This document shows, one piece after another, positions 30,890-40,659 of a DNA stretch of 64,000 bases. The notes beneath the pieces were generated by a model. It ran no database searches, was not told the DNA's origin, and saw only the letters and a program-made list of their open reading frames with translations. The translations under genes were made by a program, and so were the position numbers. The first letter of the stretch is position 1, and each line of letters starts with the position of its first letter. The DNA is from an uncultured Lachnospiraceae bacterium (lineage in GTDB: Bacteria; Bacillota; Clostridia; Lachnospirales; Lachnospiraceae), in NCBI GenBank assembly GCA_947625755.1, contig CANQPJ010000002.1:1-64000 (forward strand). The letters run 5' to 3'.

Positions 30890-32878
30890 ATGTCAAAAAA
30901 TGGAAGTTTATCAATTAATAGTGAAAATATTTTTCCTATTATTAAAAAATGGCTTTATTCTGACCACGACATCTTTTTTAGAGAATTAGTTTCCAATGGT
31001 TGTGATGCCATTACAAAATTAAAAAAACTGGATATGATTGGAGAAGCCAAAGTCGACAGTGATGAAGAATTTAAAATTCAGGTTCTTGTTAACCCTGAAG
31101 AAAAAACTCTTACATTTATTGATAACGGTATTGGTATGACTGAAGATGAGGTAGATGAATATATCAATCAGATTGCTTTTTCCGGTGCGGAAGCATTTTT
31201 GGAACAATATAAGGATAAAACTTCAGAAGACCAGATTATTGGACATTTCGGTCTTGGATTCTACTCTGCTTTTATGGTAGCAGACAGAGTTACCATCGAA
31301 ACATTATCATATAAAGAAGGCGCAAAAGCTGTTCTTTGGAATTGTGAAGAAGGAACAGAATTTTCTATGACAGATTCAGACAAATCGGATAGAGGTACTG
31401 TTATTACCCTTTATTTAAATGAAGACAGCGTAGAATTTTGTAATCTCTATCGTGCACAGGAAGTTTTAAATAAATACTGTTCGTTTATGCCGGTGGAAAT
31501 ATTTATTTCGGATCCGACAGCTGAAACCGAATATGATACCATTCCGGAAGATGAAGTGACAGAGAAAGATACGGTCGTAGAACATATTGTTGAGCCTGCC
31601 AAGACGGAAGAAAAAGAAAATGAAGATGGAACCAAAGAAACCGTTGAGACAGAGCCGGAAAAACATATGGCAAAAATTGTAAAGCGTCCGGTAAGTATAA
31701 GTGATACTACACCTCTTTGGACAAAACATCCAAATGAATGCAGCGATGAAGAATATCGCGAATTTTATCACCGCGTCTTTATGGATTATAAGGAACCTCT
31801 GTTCTGGATTCACTTAAATATGGATTATCCATTTAACTTAAAAGGTATTTTATATTTTCCAAAAATCAATATGGAATATGAATCCATTGAAGGAACAATT
31901 AAACTATATAATAATCAGGTATTTATTGCTGATAATATTAAAGAAGTCATTCCTGAATTTTTAATGTTGCTGAAAGGTGTGATTGACTGTCCGGACCTTC
32001 CATTGAATGTATCCCGTTCTGCACTTCAAAATGACGGATTTGTCAAGAAGATTTCTGACTATATTACGAAGAAAGTCGCAGATAAACTTTCCGGAATGTG
32101 TAAAACAGATAAAGAAAACTATGAAAAATACTGGGATGATATTAGTCCATTTATTAAGTTTGGCTGTTTAAAAGACGAAAAGTTCTGTGAAAAAATGACA
32201 GACTATGTACTATTTAAAAATTTAGATAATAAATATCTTACATTTACAGAGGCTTTGGAGGAAAATAAGGAAAAACATGAAAATACAATTTTCTATACCA
32301 ATGACCCTGTACAGCAAAGCCAGTATGTAAATATGTTTCAAGCGGAAGGTATTGATGCAGTTATTTTAAAAGATAACATTGACCAGCCATTTATCTCCCA
32401 GTTGGAAGCAAAAAACGAAGGAATAAAATTCAAACGTATCGACGACGAATTAAGTGATTCCTTTACCGAGGAATTAAGTGAGGATGATGAAAAGAATCTG
32501 AAAGAAAAATTATCAGAAAGCTTTAAAAAAGCCCTTGGTCGTGAAATAGATATTAAAGTCCAGAAATTAAAAGATGAAAAAGTATCCTCCATGATTACAG
32601 TTTCAGAGGAAACACGTCGTATGCAAGATATGATGAAAATGTATGGAATGTCGGGTATGGATCCGTCCATGTTTGGCGGTGCCGGAGAAACTCTGACACT
32701 GAATGCCAACAATGCTTTAGTTAAGTATATTCTGGCATCTCCGGATGGAGAAAATACAGAGCTTATCTGCAAGCAGCTCTATGATTTGGCATTAATCAGC
32801 CATACACCATTAAATCCGGACAGCATGACTGCTTTTATTGAAAGAAGCAACAAAATACTGGAAATTTTAACAAAATAA
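30890..32878 (+). CDS. htpG: Hsp90-family chaperone HtpG
   Basis: 662 residues from ATG at 30890; AAAGGAG lies 8 bp before it, whereas the track's GTG start overlaps that site. ATP-dependent chaperone dimer in the cytoplasm. GHKL ATPase motifs: FFRELVSNGCDAI with catalytic Glu, DNGIGMT, and GHFGLGFYSAFMVAD. The middle domain has the Arg-containing NVSRSALQND. A charged insert (EPAKTEEKENEDGTKETVETEPEKH, about 225-250) is the flexible linker between N and middle domains. Repression by HrcA through CIRCE is indicated; in B. subtilis htpG is not in the HrcA regulon, so control differs here. Confidence 0.96.
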   Translation: MSKNGSLSINSENIFPIIKKWLYSDHDIFFRELVSNGCDAITKLKKLDMIGEAKVDSDEEFKIQVLVNPEEKTLTFIDNGIGMTEDEVDEYINQIAFSGAEAFLEQYKDKTSEDQIIGHFGLGFYSAFMVADRVTIETLSYKEGAKAVLWNCEEGTEFSMTDSDKSDRGTVITLYLNEDSVEFCNLYRAQEVLNKYCSFMPVEIFISDPTAETEYDTIPEDEVTEKDTVVEHIVEPAKTEEKENEDGTKETVETEPEKHMAKIVKRPVSISDTTPLWTKHPNECSDEEYREFYHRVFMDYKEPLFWIHLNMDYPFNLKGILYFPKINMEYESIEGTIKLYNNQVFIADNIKEVIPEFLMLLKGVIDCPDLPLNVSRSALQNDGFVKKISDYITKKVADKLSGMCKTDKENYEKYWDDISPFIKFGCLKDEKFCEKMTDYVLFKNLDNKYLTFTEALEENKEKHENTIFYTNDPVQQSQYVNMFQAEGIDAVILKDNIDQPFISQLEAKNEGIKFKRIDDELSDSFTEELSEDDEKNLKEKLSESFKKALGREIDIKVQKLKDEKVSSMITVSEETRRMQDMMKMYGMSGMDPSMFGGAGETLTLNANNALVKYILASPDGENTELICKQLYDLALISHTPLNPDSMTAFIERSNKILEILTK

Positions 32879-32905
32879 ATCTGTTCATTAATATTTATAT
32901 AAAAT

Positions 32906-32956
32906 AAAAGGTATTAAAACTCCCAATATCACAAGAGGTAGTTTTAATACCTTTTT
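32906..32956. terminator. Bidirectional terminator between htpG and the beta-CASP gene
   Basis: AAAAGGTATTAAAACT and AGTTTTAATACCTTTT are perfect 16-bp arms, with T runs on both strands; serves the convergent genes. Confidence 0.9.
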
Positions 32957-32998
32957 AAATTAAAAAACATTTATATGCCGCAAAAGATAATCAGGATA

Positions 32999-34597
32999 TT
33001 AACGGTCCCATTTATCGCATAAAGACTGAATCTGGCTGGTAAACTTTGCAATATCTTTGTTTGCTCCACCTTCATTCCGCTTGATGACTGCCATTAATCT
33101 GTGTCCGGCATTTACAAGATTATCATATAGTCCCGATGCCCTCTTCTGTTTTGCTTTTTGGCTTATTTTAATTGGAACTCCTTCTTTTATCAGCTCTCCT
33201 GTCGCCAGATTAAATTGTGTACCGCTAAAAGGAGCATATGTATCATATCCGTATTCTTTGCTTAACAATTCGGCAAATATATCACATACATGGTCTTCTC
33301 CATGTACTACAAAAACCTTTTCCGGTTTTTGTTTCATTGCATTCAGCCATTTTATCAACTCTCTTTGGTCACCATGCCCGCTGATTCCCTTGAGGTTTTC
33401 AATATGCGCATTCACTGCAATTTCTTCACCAAACAATTTAACTGTCTTTGCTCCCTCCAGAATTGCTCTCCCCAAAGTACCCGGAGTCTGAAATCCTACA
33501 AAAAGAATTGTGTTATTTTCCCTCCATAAATTATGTTTCAAATGATGCCTGATACGCCCTGCCTCACACATTCCCGATGCAGACAAAATAACTTTTGGCT
33601 TTGTATCTTCATTAATTGCCACTGATTCATTACTGGTAACTGCCAATTTAAGTCCCGAAAATTGCAGTGGATTAATTCCATTGTTAATTAATTGCATTGT
33701 CTCATCATCAAAACATTCTATAACATCTCCATGAAAAATATTCGTTGCTTCAACAGCCAGAGGACTGTCTACAAAAACTTCAAAATCAGGATAATTGACC
33801 ACCATGCCTTCATCTTTTATTTTCCGCATAAAATATAACATTTCCTGTGTTCTTCCCACAGCAAAAGATGGAATGACAACATTTCCACCTCTGGCAAAGG
33901 TCTCATTCAGTATACGCACTAACTCCCCTATATAATCCGGTCTCTCACCATGAAGTCGGTCACCATATGTAGACTCGATTAAAACATAATCGGCACCCGT
34001 TAAAAACACGGGATCCTTTATAATCGGCTTATTAATATTACCAATATCACCTGAAAAAATAATCTTTTTTGTTATTTGATTCTCATTTAAAGTCATTTCA
34101 ATACTTGCGGAACCTAACAAATGACCTGCATCATAAAATTTAACGGATATTTCATCACATATGGAAACTTCCATGTCATACTCAAGTGGTACCATCAATT
34201 CACATGCAGACACAGCATCATCCATCGTATAAATCGGCTCCACCGATTCTTTTCCTGCCCGTTTTGCCTTTCTGCTCTTCCATTGAGACTCAAATTCCTG
34301 AATATGTGCGCTATCACGCAACATAATATTGCATAATTCGCAGGTAGCTTTTGTCGCAAAAATCTGACCTTTAAATCCTCTTTTCACCATCAACGGTATC
34401 AATCCGGAATGGTCAATATGTGCATGTGTTAAGAATATATAGTCAATCTCTCCCGCGGCAACCGGTAGTTCCTGATTGACATATATGTCCTTTCCCTGTT
34501 CCATGCCGCAATCTACAATGGCTTTTTTATCTCCTATTTCTAAATAATGACAACTCCCTGTCACCTCATGGTCGGCTCCTAAAAATGTAAGAATCAC
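32999..34597 (-). CDS. Metallo-beta-lactamase/beta-CASP RNA-processing enzyme
   Basis: About 532 residues. MBL motif HAHIDHSGLIP, later Asp and His ligands (SGDIGN; VVHGEDHVC) and the beta-CASP signatures (SFAVGRTQEMLYFM, DSPLAVEAT, SASGMCEAGRIRHHL, GISGHGDQ) place it with CPSF-like ribonucleases, zinc enzymes that cut or trim RNA. It is distinct from RNase J in length and order. Start: AAGGGG touches the track's ATG (34606), so a GTG three codons later is better spaced; either is possible. C-terminal ~70 residues are helical and basic. Convergent with htpG. Confidence 0.9.
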   Translation of the reverse strand: MILTFLGADHEVTGSCHYLEIGDKKAIVDCGMEQGKDIYVNQELPVAAGEIDYIFLTHAHIDHSGLIPLMVKRGFKGQIFATKATCELCNIMLRDSAHIQEFESQWKSRKAKRAGKESVEPIYTMDDAVSACELMVPLEYDMEVSICDEISVKFYDAGHLLGSASIEMTLNENQITKKIIFSGDIGNINKPIIKDPVFLTGADYVLIESTYGDRLHGERPDYIGELVRILNETFARGGNVVIPSFAVGRTQEMLYFMRKIKDEGMVVNYPDFEVFVDSPLAVEATNIFHGDVIECFDDETMQLINNGINPLQFSGLKLAVTSNESVAINEDTKPKVILSASGMCEAGRIRHHLKHNLWRENNTILFVGFQTPGTLGRAILEGAKTVKLFGEEIAVNAHIENLKGISGHGDQRELIKWLNAMKQKPEKVFVVHGEDHVCDIFAELLSKEYGYDTYAPFSGTQFNLATGELIKEGVPIKISQKAKQKRASGLYDNLVNAGHRLMAVIKRNEGGANKDIAKFTSQIQSLCDKWDR

Positions 34598-34682
34598 ATC
34601 AATCATCCCCTTTTCTATCTCAATACAACCTTATCAGAAGCTCTTGTGTGCCTTCGATTTGTTCAGTTTACGGTGATTACTA

Positions 34683-35630
34683 TTATACAATATTTTCAAA
34701 AATATCATCTACTGCCTGTTCATATTTATGAATATTCTGTGCTTTACGAATCATTTTTGCAGCTTTATGTTGATTCGTAGTCATAAAAGACAGATAATTC
34801 CATATTTCAATCATTTTATTCAGCAAATGTCTTTCCGAGCTCATCTCTTTCATATAATCTGCATATAACCGGTCATGAAAAGCCCTTATTTTTTTAAAAA
34901 GCTCATCACCTTTTTCCTCTTTCTTTTCTTGGAATTTGATTTCATTTACCAAATTAGGATTCCTCAAGAGTCCCCGTCCGAGCATAACAGAGTCAATCTG
35001 ATATTTTGAAGTTATCTTTGCATAGTCCTCAACAGTAAATATATTTCCATTATAACACAAAGGATTCTTACTTGTATAATAAATATAATCAAAGGTTTCC
35101 ATATCAGGTTCTCCCCGATATAATTGAACTCTTGTTCTTGGGTGTACAATGATTTCATTAAAAGGAAACTTATTGTATACTTCCATAATTTCCGTAAACT
35201 CTGATGCATCCGTCATACCAATTCGGGTTTTTACAGATATTTTCATATCTAATGTTGAAAACACTTCATCAAAAAACTTTTCCATCAGATATGTATCTTT
35301 CAAAAATCCGGCACCACGCCCTTTAGAAACTACAGTTCCGGAAGGACAGCCTGCATTTAGATTAACCTCTGTATATCCCATATCTGCAATTTGTCTTGCA
35401 CCTTTTATAAAATATTCTGCACTATTTGCCATAATCTGTGGAACAAGATAGACTTTTTTACTATTGTTTTCTGGTAATAAATCTTTTATTTCTTTTCCTT
35501 TTAATTTTGGGTTATGGCAGGGAGAAATAAAGGGCGAAAAATATTTGTCCGGTCCGCCGAAAAAATCTGCAAAGGCATTTCTATATATAAATCCTGTAAC
35601 ACCATCAATTGGTGCAAAATAAATTTTCAT
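34683..35630 (-). CDS. tRNA-dihydrouridine synthase family protein
   Basis: 315 residues. Reduces uridine to dihydrouridine in tRNA with FMN and NADPH. TIM-barrel start MKIYFAPIDGVTGFIYRNAF, catalytic Cys in NLNAGCPSGTVVSKGRGAGF, and the FMN phosphate-binding region MLGRGLLRNPNLVNEI. The C-terminal helical domain binds tRNA. The subfamily is the short clostridial type, so position specificity is not predicted. GGAGAAAAAC precedes the start. Confidence 0.92.
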   Translation of the reverse strand: MKIYFAPIDGVTGFIYRNAFADFFGGPDKYFSPFISPCHNPKLKGKEIKDLLPENNSKKVYLVPQIMANSAEYFIKGARQIADMGYTEVNLNAGCPSGTVVSKGRGAGFLKDTYLMEKFFDEVFSTLDMKISVKTRIGMTDASEFTEIMEVYNKFPFNEIIVHPRTRVQLYRGEPDMETFDYIYYTSKNPLCYNGNIFTVEDYAKITSKYQIDSVMLGRGLLRNPNLVNEIKFQEKKEEKGDELFKKIRAFHDRLYADYMKEMSSERHLLNKMIEIWNYLSFMTTNQHKAAKMIRKAQNIHKYEQAVDDIFENIV

Positions 35631-35657
35631 GTTTTTCTCCTAACAGCTTCCAATACC

Positions 35658-35828
35658 AGCCATCAGCTTCCGCTTATGGCTTCCACCAATACAGTTCAGC
35701 CATCAGCTCGAAAATCCTACGGATTTCCTCGCTGTGATGGCTCACCATATGATATAGGAGATATAGGACAAATATTCTGCAAGCAGCCTTTTGTCCTATA
35801 TCTCCTATATCGCATGGCTGAACTGTAT
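35658..35828. repeat. Nested palindromic element between dus and argH
   Basis: A small hairpin (AGCCAT.AGC TTCC GCT.ATGGCT, 35658-35681) is followed by outer arms ATACAGTTCAGCCAT (35689-35703) and ATGGCTGAACTGTAT (35814-35828), 15 bp perfect. Inside are GAAAATCC TAC GGATTTCC with AGC(C)ATCAGC/GCTGTGATGGCT and a 22-bp perfect stem GATATAGGAGATATAGGACAAA (35751-35772; partner 35790-35811). No coding potential. Probably a MITE- or REP-like element. Confidence 0.75.
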
Positions 35829-35848
35829 ATCATTATATCAAAAGATGA

Positions 35849-35877
35849 TTTCAAAAACTACTGTTATATGTTATACT
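35849..35877 (+). promoter_or_regulatory. Possible argH promoter
   Basis: TTTCAA, 17 bp, TATACT, about 70 bp before argH. The -35 is weak. Confidence 0.4.
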
Positions 35878-35944
35878 TTTAGAGGTATATAACCGAATAG
35901 ATGAAAAAATATATACAAATATATCAATTAAGTGAGGTATACAT

Positions 35945-37318
35945 ATGAAATTGTGGGGAGGTCGTTTTACCAAGGAAGAAAACCAGTTAGTTCATAATTT
36001 TAATGAATCTCTTTCTTTTGACCAAAAATTTTATGCACAGGATATTCGTGGCAGTATTGCACATGTAAAGATGCTCGGAAAACAAAATATTATTACTAAA
36101 GATGAAATGAATCAGATTATTGATGGATTAAACGGTATTAAGACGGATATTGATACCGGAAAATTAAGGTTTTCGAAAGAAAGTGAAGATATTCATAGTT
36201 TTGTGGAAGCAAATCTTATTGAACGGATTGGAGATGCCGGTAAAAAACTTCACACCGGACGCAGCCGTAACGACCAGGTCGCTCTTGATATGAAACTTTA
36301 TACAAGAGATGAAGTTGTTGAAATAAACACTTTATTAAAAACACTGCTTTCTTCTCTTTTAAAAGTAATGGAAAAAAATACGGAAACTTATATGCCGGGC
36401 TTTACTCATTTACAAAAAGCCCAGCCAATTACATTGGCACACCATTTTGGAGCATATTTTGAAATGTTTAAACGTGACAGAGACAGACTGGATGATATTT
36501 ATGAGCGGATGAATTATTGTCCGTTAGGCTCCGGTGCATTGGCTGGTACAACTTATCCTCTTGACAGAGAATACACAGCCTCTCTTTTGGACTTTAAAGG
36601 CGTAACACTCAACAGTATGGATTCTGTATCAGACAGAGATTACGTTATTGAACTGTTAAGTTGTTTATCTACAATTATGATGCATTTTAGCCGGTTTTGT
36701 GAAGAGATATGTATTTGGAATTCAAACGAATACCGGTTTGTAAATATTGATGATTCATACAGCACAGGCTCCAGTATTATGCCGCAAAAAAAGAATCCTG
36801 ATATTGCTGAATTAATTCGTGGAAAGACAGGTCGTGTATATGGCGCCCTTACTTCCATTCTTACAACAATGAAAGGAATTCCACTGGCATACAACAAAGA
36901 TATGCAGGAAGATAAAGAATTGACTTTTGATGCCATAGATACTGTCAAGGGATGTATTGTTTTGTTTACAGGTATGATAGATACAATGACCTTTAACAAA
37001 GATATTATGGAAGCAAGTACAAAACATGGTTTTACAAATGCAACAGATGCCGCAGATTATCTTGTAAACCACGGGGTACCATTTAGAGATGCACATGGAA
37101 TTGTCGGAGAATTAGTTCTCTTTTGCGAGGAAAAGGGAATTGCTTTAGATGACATGACATTAGAAGAATATAATGCTATCAGTCCTGTATTTGAAAATGA
37201 TATTTACGAAGCAATCAGTCTTGAAACATGCATTAACAAACGTATGACCATTGGTGCTCCGAGTCCGGAAGCAATGAACAATACGATTAAAATATATAGG
37301 GAATATCTGAATAAATAG
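35945..37318 (+). CDS. argH: Argininosuccinate lyase
   Basis: 457 residues. Splits argininosuccinate into arginine and fumarate, last step of arginine synthesis. Start MKLWGGRFTKEENQLVHNFNESLSFDQ is diagnostic; the catalytic loop GSSIMPQKKNPDIAELIRGK and HTGRSRNDQV are intact; length is usual. AAGTGAGGTATACAT precedes the ATG. argG is not adjacent. Monocistronic, with its own terminator. Confidence 0.97.
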   Translation: MKLWGGRFTKEENQLVHNFNESLSFDQKFYAQDIRGSIAHVKMLGKQNIITKDEMNQIIDGLNGIKTDIDTGKLRFSKESEDIHSFVEANLIERIGDAGKKLHTGRSRNDQVALDMKLYTRDEVVEINTLLKTLLSSLLKVMEKNTETYMPGFTHLQKAQPITLAHHFGAYFEMFKRDRDRLDDIYERMNYCPLGSGALAGTTYPLDREYTASLLDFKGVTLNSMDSVSDRDYVIELLSCLSTIMMHFSRFCEEICIWNSNEYRFVNIDDSYSTGSSIMPQKKNPDIAELIRGKTGRVYGALTSILTTMKGIPLAYNKDMQEDKELTFDAIDTVKGCIVLFTGMIDTMTFNKDIMEASTKHGFTNATDAADYLVNHGVPFRDAHGIVGELVLFCEEKGIALDDMTLEEYNAISPVFENDIYEAISLETCINKRMTIGAPSPEAMNNTIKIYREYLNK

Positions 37319-37331
37319 TTGAAATTATAAT

Positions 37332-37393
37332 AAGAGAATGACAGAATTTACACTTTCAGAAAAAATGCTATCCTTCTGTCATTCTCTTTTTTT
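37332..37393 (+). terminator. argH terminator
   Basis: AAGAGAATGACAGAA pairs with TTCTGTCATTCTCTT; T7 follows. Confidence 0.9.
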
Positions 37394-37430
37394 ATAATAT
37401 ATTTGGAATGTTAAAAAAGCCTCTGGTTAG

Positions 37431-37465
37431 CAGAACCTGCATCCGCATTAGCGACGCAGGTTCTG
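37431..37465. other. Hairpin CAGAACCTGC...GCAGGTTCTG
   Basis: Perfect 10-bp arms around 15 nt. Reading on the minus strand, GAGGCTTTTTT follows a little later. It may be a remnant of an intergenic palindrome family or a weak terminator. Confidence 0.55.
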
Positions 37466-37539
37466 TCTTTCTATATTTATTGGATAATTATTGATTTTAG
37501 TGTAAGTTCTAAAATTACACTTTTCATTTTCTGCCATAT

Positions 37540-37890
37540 TTATAATTTACATATATTAATATTTTATAATTTTATATAGATATGTAATATATTTTCACTT
37601 GCTATGAATTTCTCAATAATTTACATATATATTTGCCTTGTTTTGTAAAAAATATATGTAATTCATTCTCACCAGTTATAGATTTCTCAAAAATTTACAT
37701 ATATATTTGGATTGTTTTGTAAAAAATATATGTAATTTATTCTCACCAGTTATGGATTTCTCAAAAATTTACATATATTTTTAGCTTGTTTTGCATAAAA
37801 TATATGTAATTTATTCTCACCCATCATGAATTTTCCATAGATTTTACACGTATATCTGGCAGCTTGACAAAAACTTTTTTACAGTTCCCT
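37540..37890 (-). repeat. Composite 74-bp repeat element, copy 1
   Basis: TTACATATAT-type units recur at 37547, 37621, 37695, 37769 and 37844 (period 74-75). On the minus strand it begins with a head GGGAACTGTAAAAA.GTTTTTGTCAAGCTGCC, which abuts the proA stop, and ends with a tail AAGTGAAAATATATTACATATCTATATA...AATTATAAATATG. Head, body and tail all match copy 2 at 50.5 kb in opposite orientation. Each unit holds ATATATGTAA and TTACATATAT, so it can fold. No ORF. Confidence 0.85.
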
Positions 37891-39171
37891 CTAAATTAAA
37901 TCTTTAAAATGAAACTGCCTCTTACCTTTTGCATAGTCATCAACAATATTTCCACTGCCATATAACTTGTATTTGTAACTCACAAGCCCTTCTAGTCCTA
38001 CCGGACCTCTGGCATGGATTTTACTTGTGCTGATTCCCACTTCGGCGCCAAATCCATATCGGTATCCGTCCGCAAACCTTGTAGAGCAATTCTGGTATAC
38101 ACCTGCCGAATCTACATATTTCATAAAATATTCCGCTGTATCGTCATTTTCTGTAATAATACAGTCTGTATGATGGGAACCAAAATAATTGATATGCTCT
38201 ATTGCTTCATCAACAGAATTTACTTCTTTTGCAGATAGAATCAGGTCCAAATATTCCGTATAATTGTCTTTTTCACTGCTCTCACTGCATCCTGTTAAAT
38301 GGACAATCTGCTCACTGCCACGCAGGGTAACGTTATTTTCTTTCAAAGCACTATATAATTTAGGAATAAATGTATCTAAAACCTCCTGATGTATCAAAAG
38401 TGTTTCCACTGCATTACATGCTGAAGCATACTGTGTCTTTGCGTCAATGATAATTGGAACTGCTTTGTCCAAATCTGCCTCTTTGTCCACATAGATATGA
38501 CAGATTCCATCTGCGTGTCCCATCACAGGAATTTTTGTATTATCCATGATATATTGAACAAAAGAATTGGAACCTCTTGGAATCAATAAATCCACATACG
38601 CATTACAGGTGAGAAGTTCTGATATTTCCGAACGTGCCTCCAACTGCAGCATACAGTTTTCAGGCATGCCTGACTTTCGTACAGCATCATAAATAATCTG
38701 AAACAATACTCTGTTACTGTTTATAGTCTCGCTTCCGCCTTTTAAAATTACACAATTTCCGCTTTTTATACAGAGGGAGGAAATCTGTATCAATGCATCA
38801 GGTCTTGCCTCGAATATAACGCCAATGACACCGATAGGACAAGTCTCACGCACCAATATCATTCCTTCATCTAACTGCCTTTTCATCTGTTTTTGAAATA
38901 AAGGATCCTTTAGTCCAATTAAATCATTAATTCCTGCAATTACATCTTTTAACTTTGTTTCATCAAATTTCAGTCTCTTTATAATGGGTGCAGCAACACC
39001 GTCTTTTACTGCCTGCTCCAAATCTTCTTTGTTTGCAGCAAATATTTCATTTTTATGCTCTTCTAATGCTTTTACTATCGCCATTAATGCCTTATTTCTC
39101 TGTTCTTCGCTGCTTCCCGCCATTATTGGTGAAGCCAGTTTGACTAATTCTGCCTGTTCTTTAATACTCAT
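37891..39171 (-). CDS. proA: Glutamate-5-semialdehyde dehydrogenase (gamma-glutamyl phosphate reductase)
   Basis: 426 residues from MSIKEQAELVKLASP; AGAGGAG precedes this ATG (39171), six codons inside the track ORF. Reduces gamma-glutamyl phosphate with NADPH in proline synthesis. Motifs: PIGVIGVIFEARPDALIQI, GSETINSN, the catalytic-Cys region TQYASACNAVETLLIH, and GPVGLEGL near the end. proB is not adjacent, which is less usual. The stop codon directly touches the head of repeat element copy 1. Confidence 0.96.
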   Translation of the reverse strand: MSIKEQAELVKLASPIMAGSSEEQRNKALMAIVKALEEHKNEIFAANKEDLEQAVKDGVAAPIIKRLKFDETKLKDVIAGINDLIGLKDPLFQKQMKRQLDEGMILVRETCPIGVIGVIFEARPDALIQISSLCIKSGNCVILKGGSETINSNRVLFQIIYDAVRKSGMPENCMLQLEARSEISELLTCNAYVDLLIPRGSNSFVQYIMDNTKIPVMGHADGICHIYVDKEADLDKAVPIIIDAKTQYASACNAVETLLIHQEVLDTFIPKLYSALKENNVTLRGSEQIVHLTGCSESSEKDNYTEYLDLILSAKEVNSVDEAIEHINYFGSHHTDCIITENDDTAEYFMKYVDSAGVYQNCSTRFADGYRYGFGAEVGISTSKIHARGPVGLEGLVSYKYKLYGSGNIVDDYAKGKRQFHFKDLI

Positions 39172-39207
39172 TATTTTTTCTCCTCTCATAGCATTATAAA
39201 ATATTTT

Positions 39208-40152
39208 TTACGGTTTACAACTCCCACAGGGTTCATAGCCCTGCTCAATCAAATCTTCTCTTGTTCCTGTATATATTCCTTTATTCGATTCACTCATAAC
39301 TTTTACACTATTACAATCAGGATAATGAAATTTATGAGAATTTAAATTCAAAATATACTGTACACTGCCAGTAGAAGGATTTGTTTTATTCTTCTCTGTG
39401 ATAATATCTTTTGTTATATCCTTATCTGCTGTTTTGCTTATTTCACTGTCACCGGTAGAATAATCTATTGTAATACCCGGCTGGACATTATAACAGTATA
39501 CATGAAAAGATATTCCTTCGCCATAGTCTTCTACGGAATATCCTTCCATTATTACACCACTTGCAACTAAATTATCCCCTTTATACACAGGTGTTACTCT
39601 GTATAACACATGATTGTTGGTTTCTTTGACGTAATCAGCTACCATATCTTCAAAAGGCAGCATCCCCTCCACATTCATGTAGCGGGTTCCGGTAATTAAG
39701 TTTTTATCATTAGCATTTTCCCCTGTCAACTGATATGCAATTAAATGGCATCTGTTATATAAATACTTTCCGTCCACAAAATCATATTTTACAGTATGCC
39801 ACCCCGTTGGTTTTATCATTCCAATTCCTTCCCTTTTTCCGGTAGGCATAATATTCTTTCCAATGCAGGTCATTGCCACACCACATCTCCCAAGAGAATC
39901 TAATTTACTATACTTTTCAAAGGATTTCTTTGTGAGTTCACTTTTGGAAAAATCCGGCTGATTATTTTTTAAAACTACATATGGCGTATGATGAAACTCT
40001 GGAATTGTATTCAATACTGCTGTATCTGATTTCGCTGTTGATTTGCCGCATCCTACAAGAAAAGCCGTTATACAAAGTAATATCATGTTTAAAAATATAA
40101 TATAAACAGCATTATTTAATTTTGCAGCTCTATTATGATTTTTCTGTTTCAT
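39208..40152 (-). CDS. EndA-like DNA/RNA non-specific endonuclease, lipoprotein
   Basis: About 314 residues; start chosen at MKQKNHNRAAK since AGAGGTATATATC lies in front. Lipoprotein signal with lipobox ITAFLVGC. The nuclease core has the EndA/NucA type motif YNRCHLIAYQLTGENANDKNLITGTRYMN, where NRGH is NRCH here; His is the general base and Asn binds Mg. This is close to streptococcal EndA, which degrades DNA during uptake. The C-terminal domain YILNLNSHKFHYPDCNSVKVMSESNKGIYTGTREDLIEQGYEPCGSCKP is the small Cys/His module often attached to such nucleases. It may serve nutrient DNA use or competence. Overlaps the upstream gene by about 20 bp. Confidence 0.85.
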   Translation of the reverse strand: MKQKNHNRAAKLNNAVYIIFLNMILLCITAFLVGCGKSTAKSDTAVLNTIPEFHHTPYVVLKNNQPDFSKSELTKKSFEKYSKLDSLGRCGVAMTCIGKNIMPTGKREGIGMIKPTGWHTVKYDFVDGKYLYNRCHLIAYQLTGENANDKNLITGTRYMNVEGMLPFEDMVADYVKETNNHVLYRVTPVYKGDNLVASGVIMEGYSVEDYGEGISFHVYCYNVQPGITIDYSTGDSEISKTADKDITKDIITEKNKTNPSTGSVQYILNLNSHKFHYPDCNSVKVMSESNKGIYTGTREDLIEQGYEPCGSCKP

Positions 40153-40543
40153 TTTTGATATATACCTCTTTTGTAATTTTCTCATGGGAATATCCGGTAA
40201 ATTCTAAAGTACTTATTAATGTCCATCCGGAAAGATTTATTTTATAATCCGCAGGATATACTTTATCCCAGCGGTATACAATTAATTTTTCAGTTCTGTC
40301 CTGATCCAGGATATGATTTTCCACAAAACAATAATCCCTCTCACTGGAACCACTGAAATAATCATCGCAGATAATATAACTGTTCTCATTAGAAGCAAAG
40401 AGTTCTTCGGAATATGAATGAATATACAAATTTCCATCTTTTGTCATGTTCAGAATATCTCTTATCACATATCTGTCTCTGCTCTGTCTTCTCTCATTAA
40501 AATACATTCCGTTGTTTTGATCCAGACAAACAATTCCTATCAT
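40133..40543 (-). CDS. Conserved hypothetical protein (sometimes labelled ribonuclease Z)
   Basis: 136 residues. MIGIVCLDQNNGMYFNERRQSRDRYVIRDI and the ending FTGYSHEKITKEVY are shared by a small family in Clostridia that databases sometimes call ribonuclease Z; no metal-binding motif of RNase Z is present, so that name is unsafe. Composition is acidic with many Tyr. AGAGAGGTATGGG precedes the ATG. Overlaps the EndA-like gene. Confidence 0.65.
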   Translation of the reverse strand: MIGIVCLDQNNGMYFNERRQSRDRYVIRDILNMTKDGNLYIHSYSEELFASNENSYIICDDYFSGSSERDYCFVENHILDQDRTEKLIVYRWDKVYPADYKINLSGWTLISTLEFTGYSHEKITKEVYIKNETEKS

Positions 40544-40584
40544 CCCATACCTCTCTTTCCAACCGGATTATATCAATTATTTTT

Positions 40585-40626
40585 TTTAAAAATAACAAAT
40601 GGGACTATTAAATTAACAGCCCCATT
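40585..40626 (-). terminator. Terminator after serA
   Basis: Minus-strand AATGGGGCT...AGTCCCATT followed by TGTTATTTTT. Confidence 0.75.
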
Positions 40627-40659
40627 ATGATAAACACAATATCTTCCATATATTGAAAT

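Noticed and set aside
35514-35882. ORF of 122 residues on the plus strand
   Set aside because: Runs antisense through the start of dus and then through palindromes; no ribosome site and no protein-like composition.
40133-40543. Ribonuclease Z
   Set aside because: The label exists for similar proteins, but no HxHxDH metal motif or MBL fold length is present.
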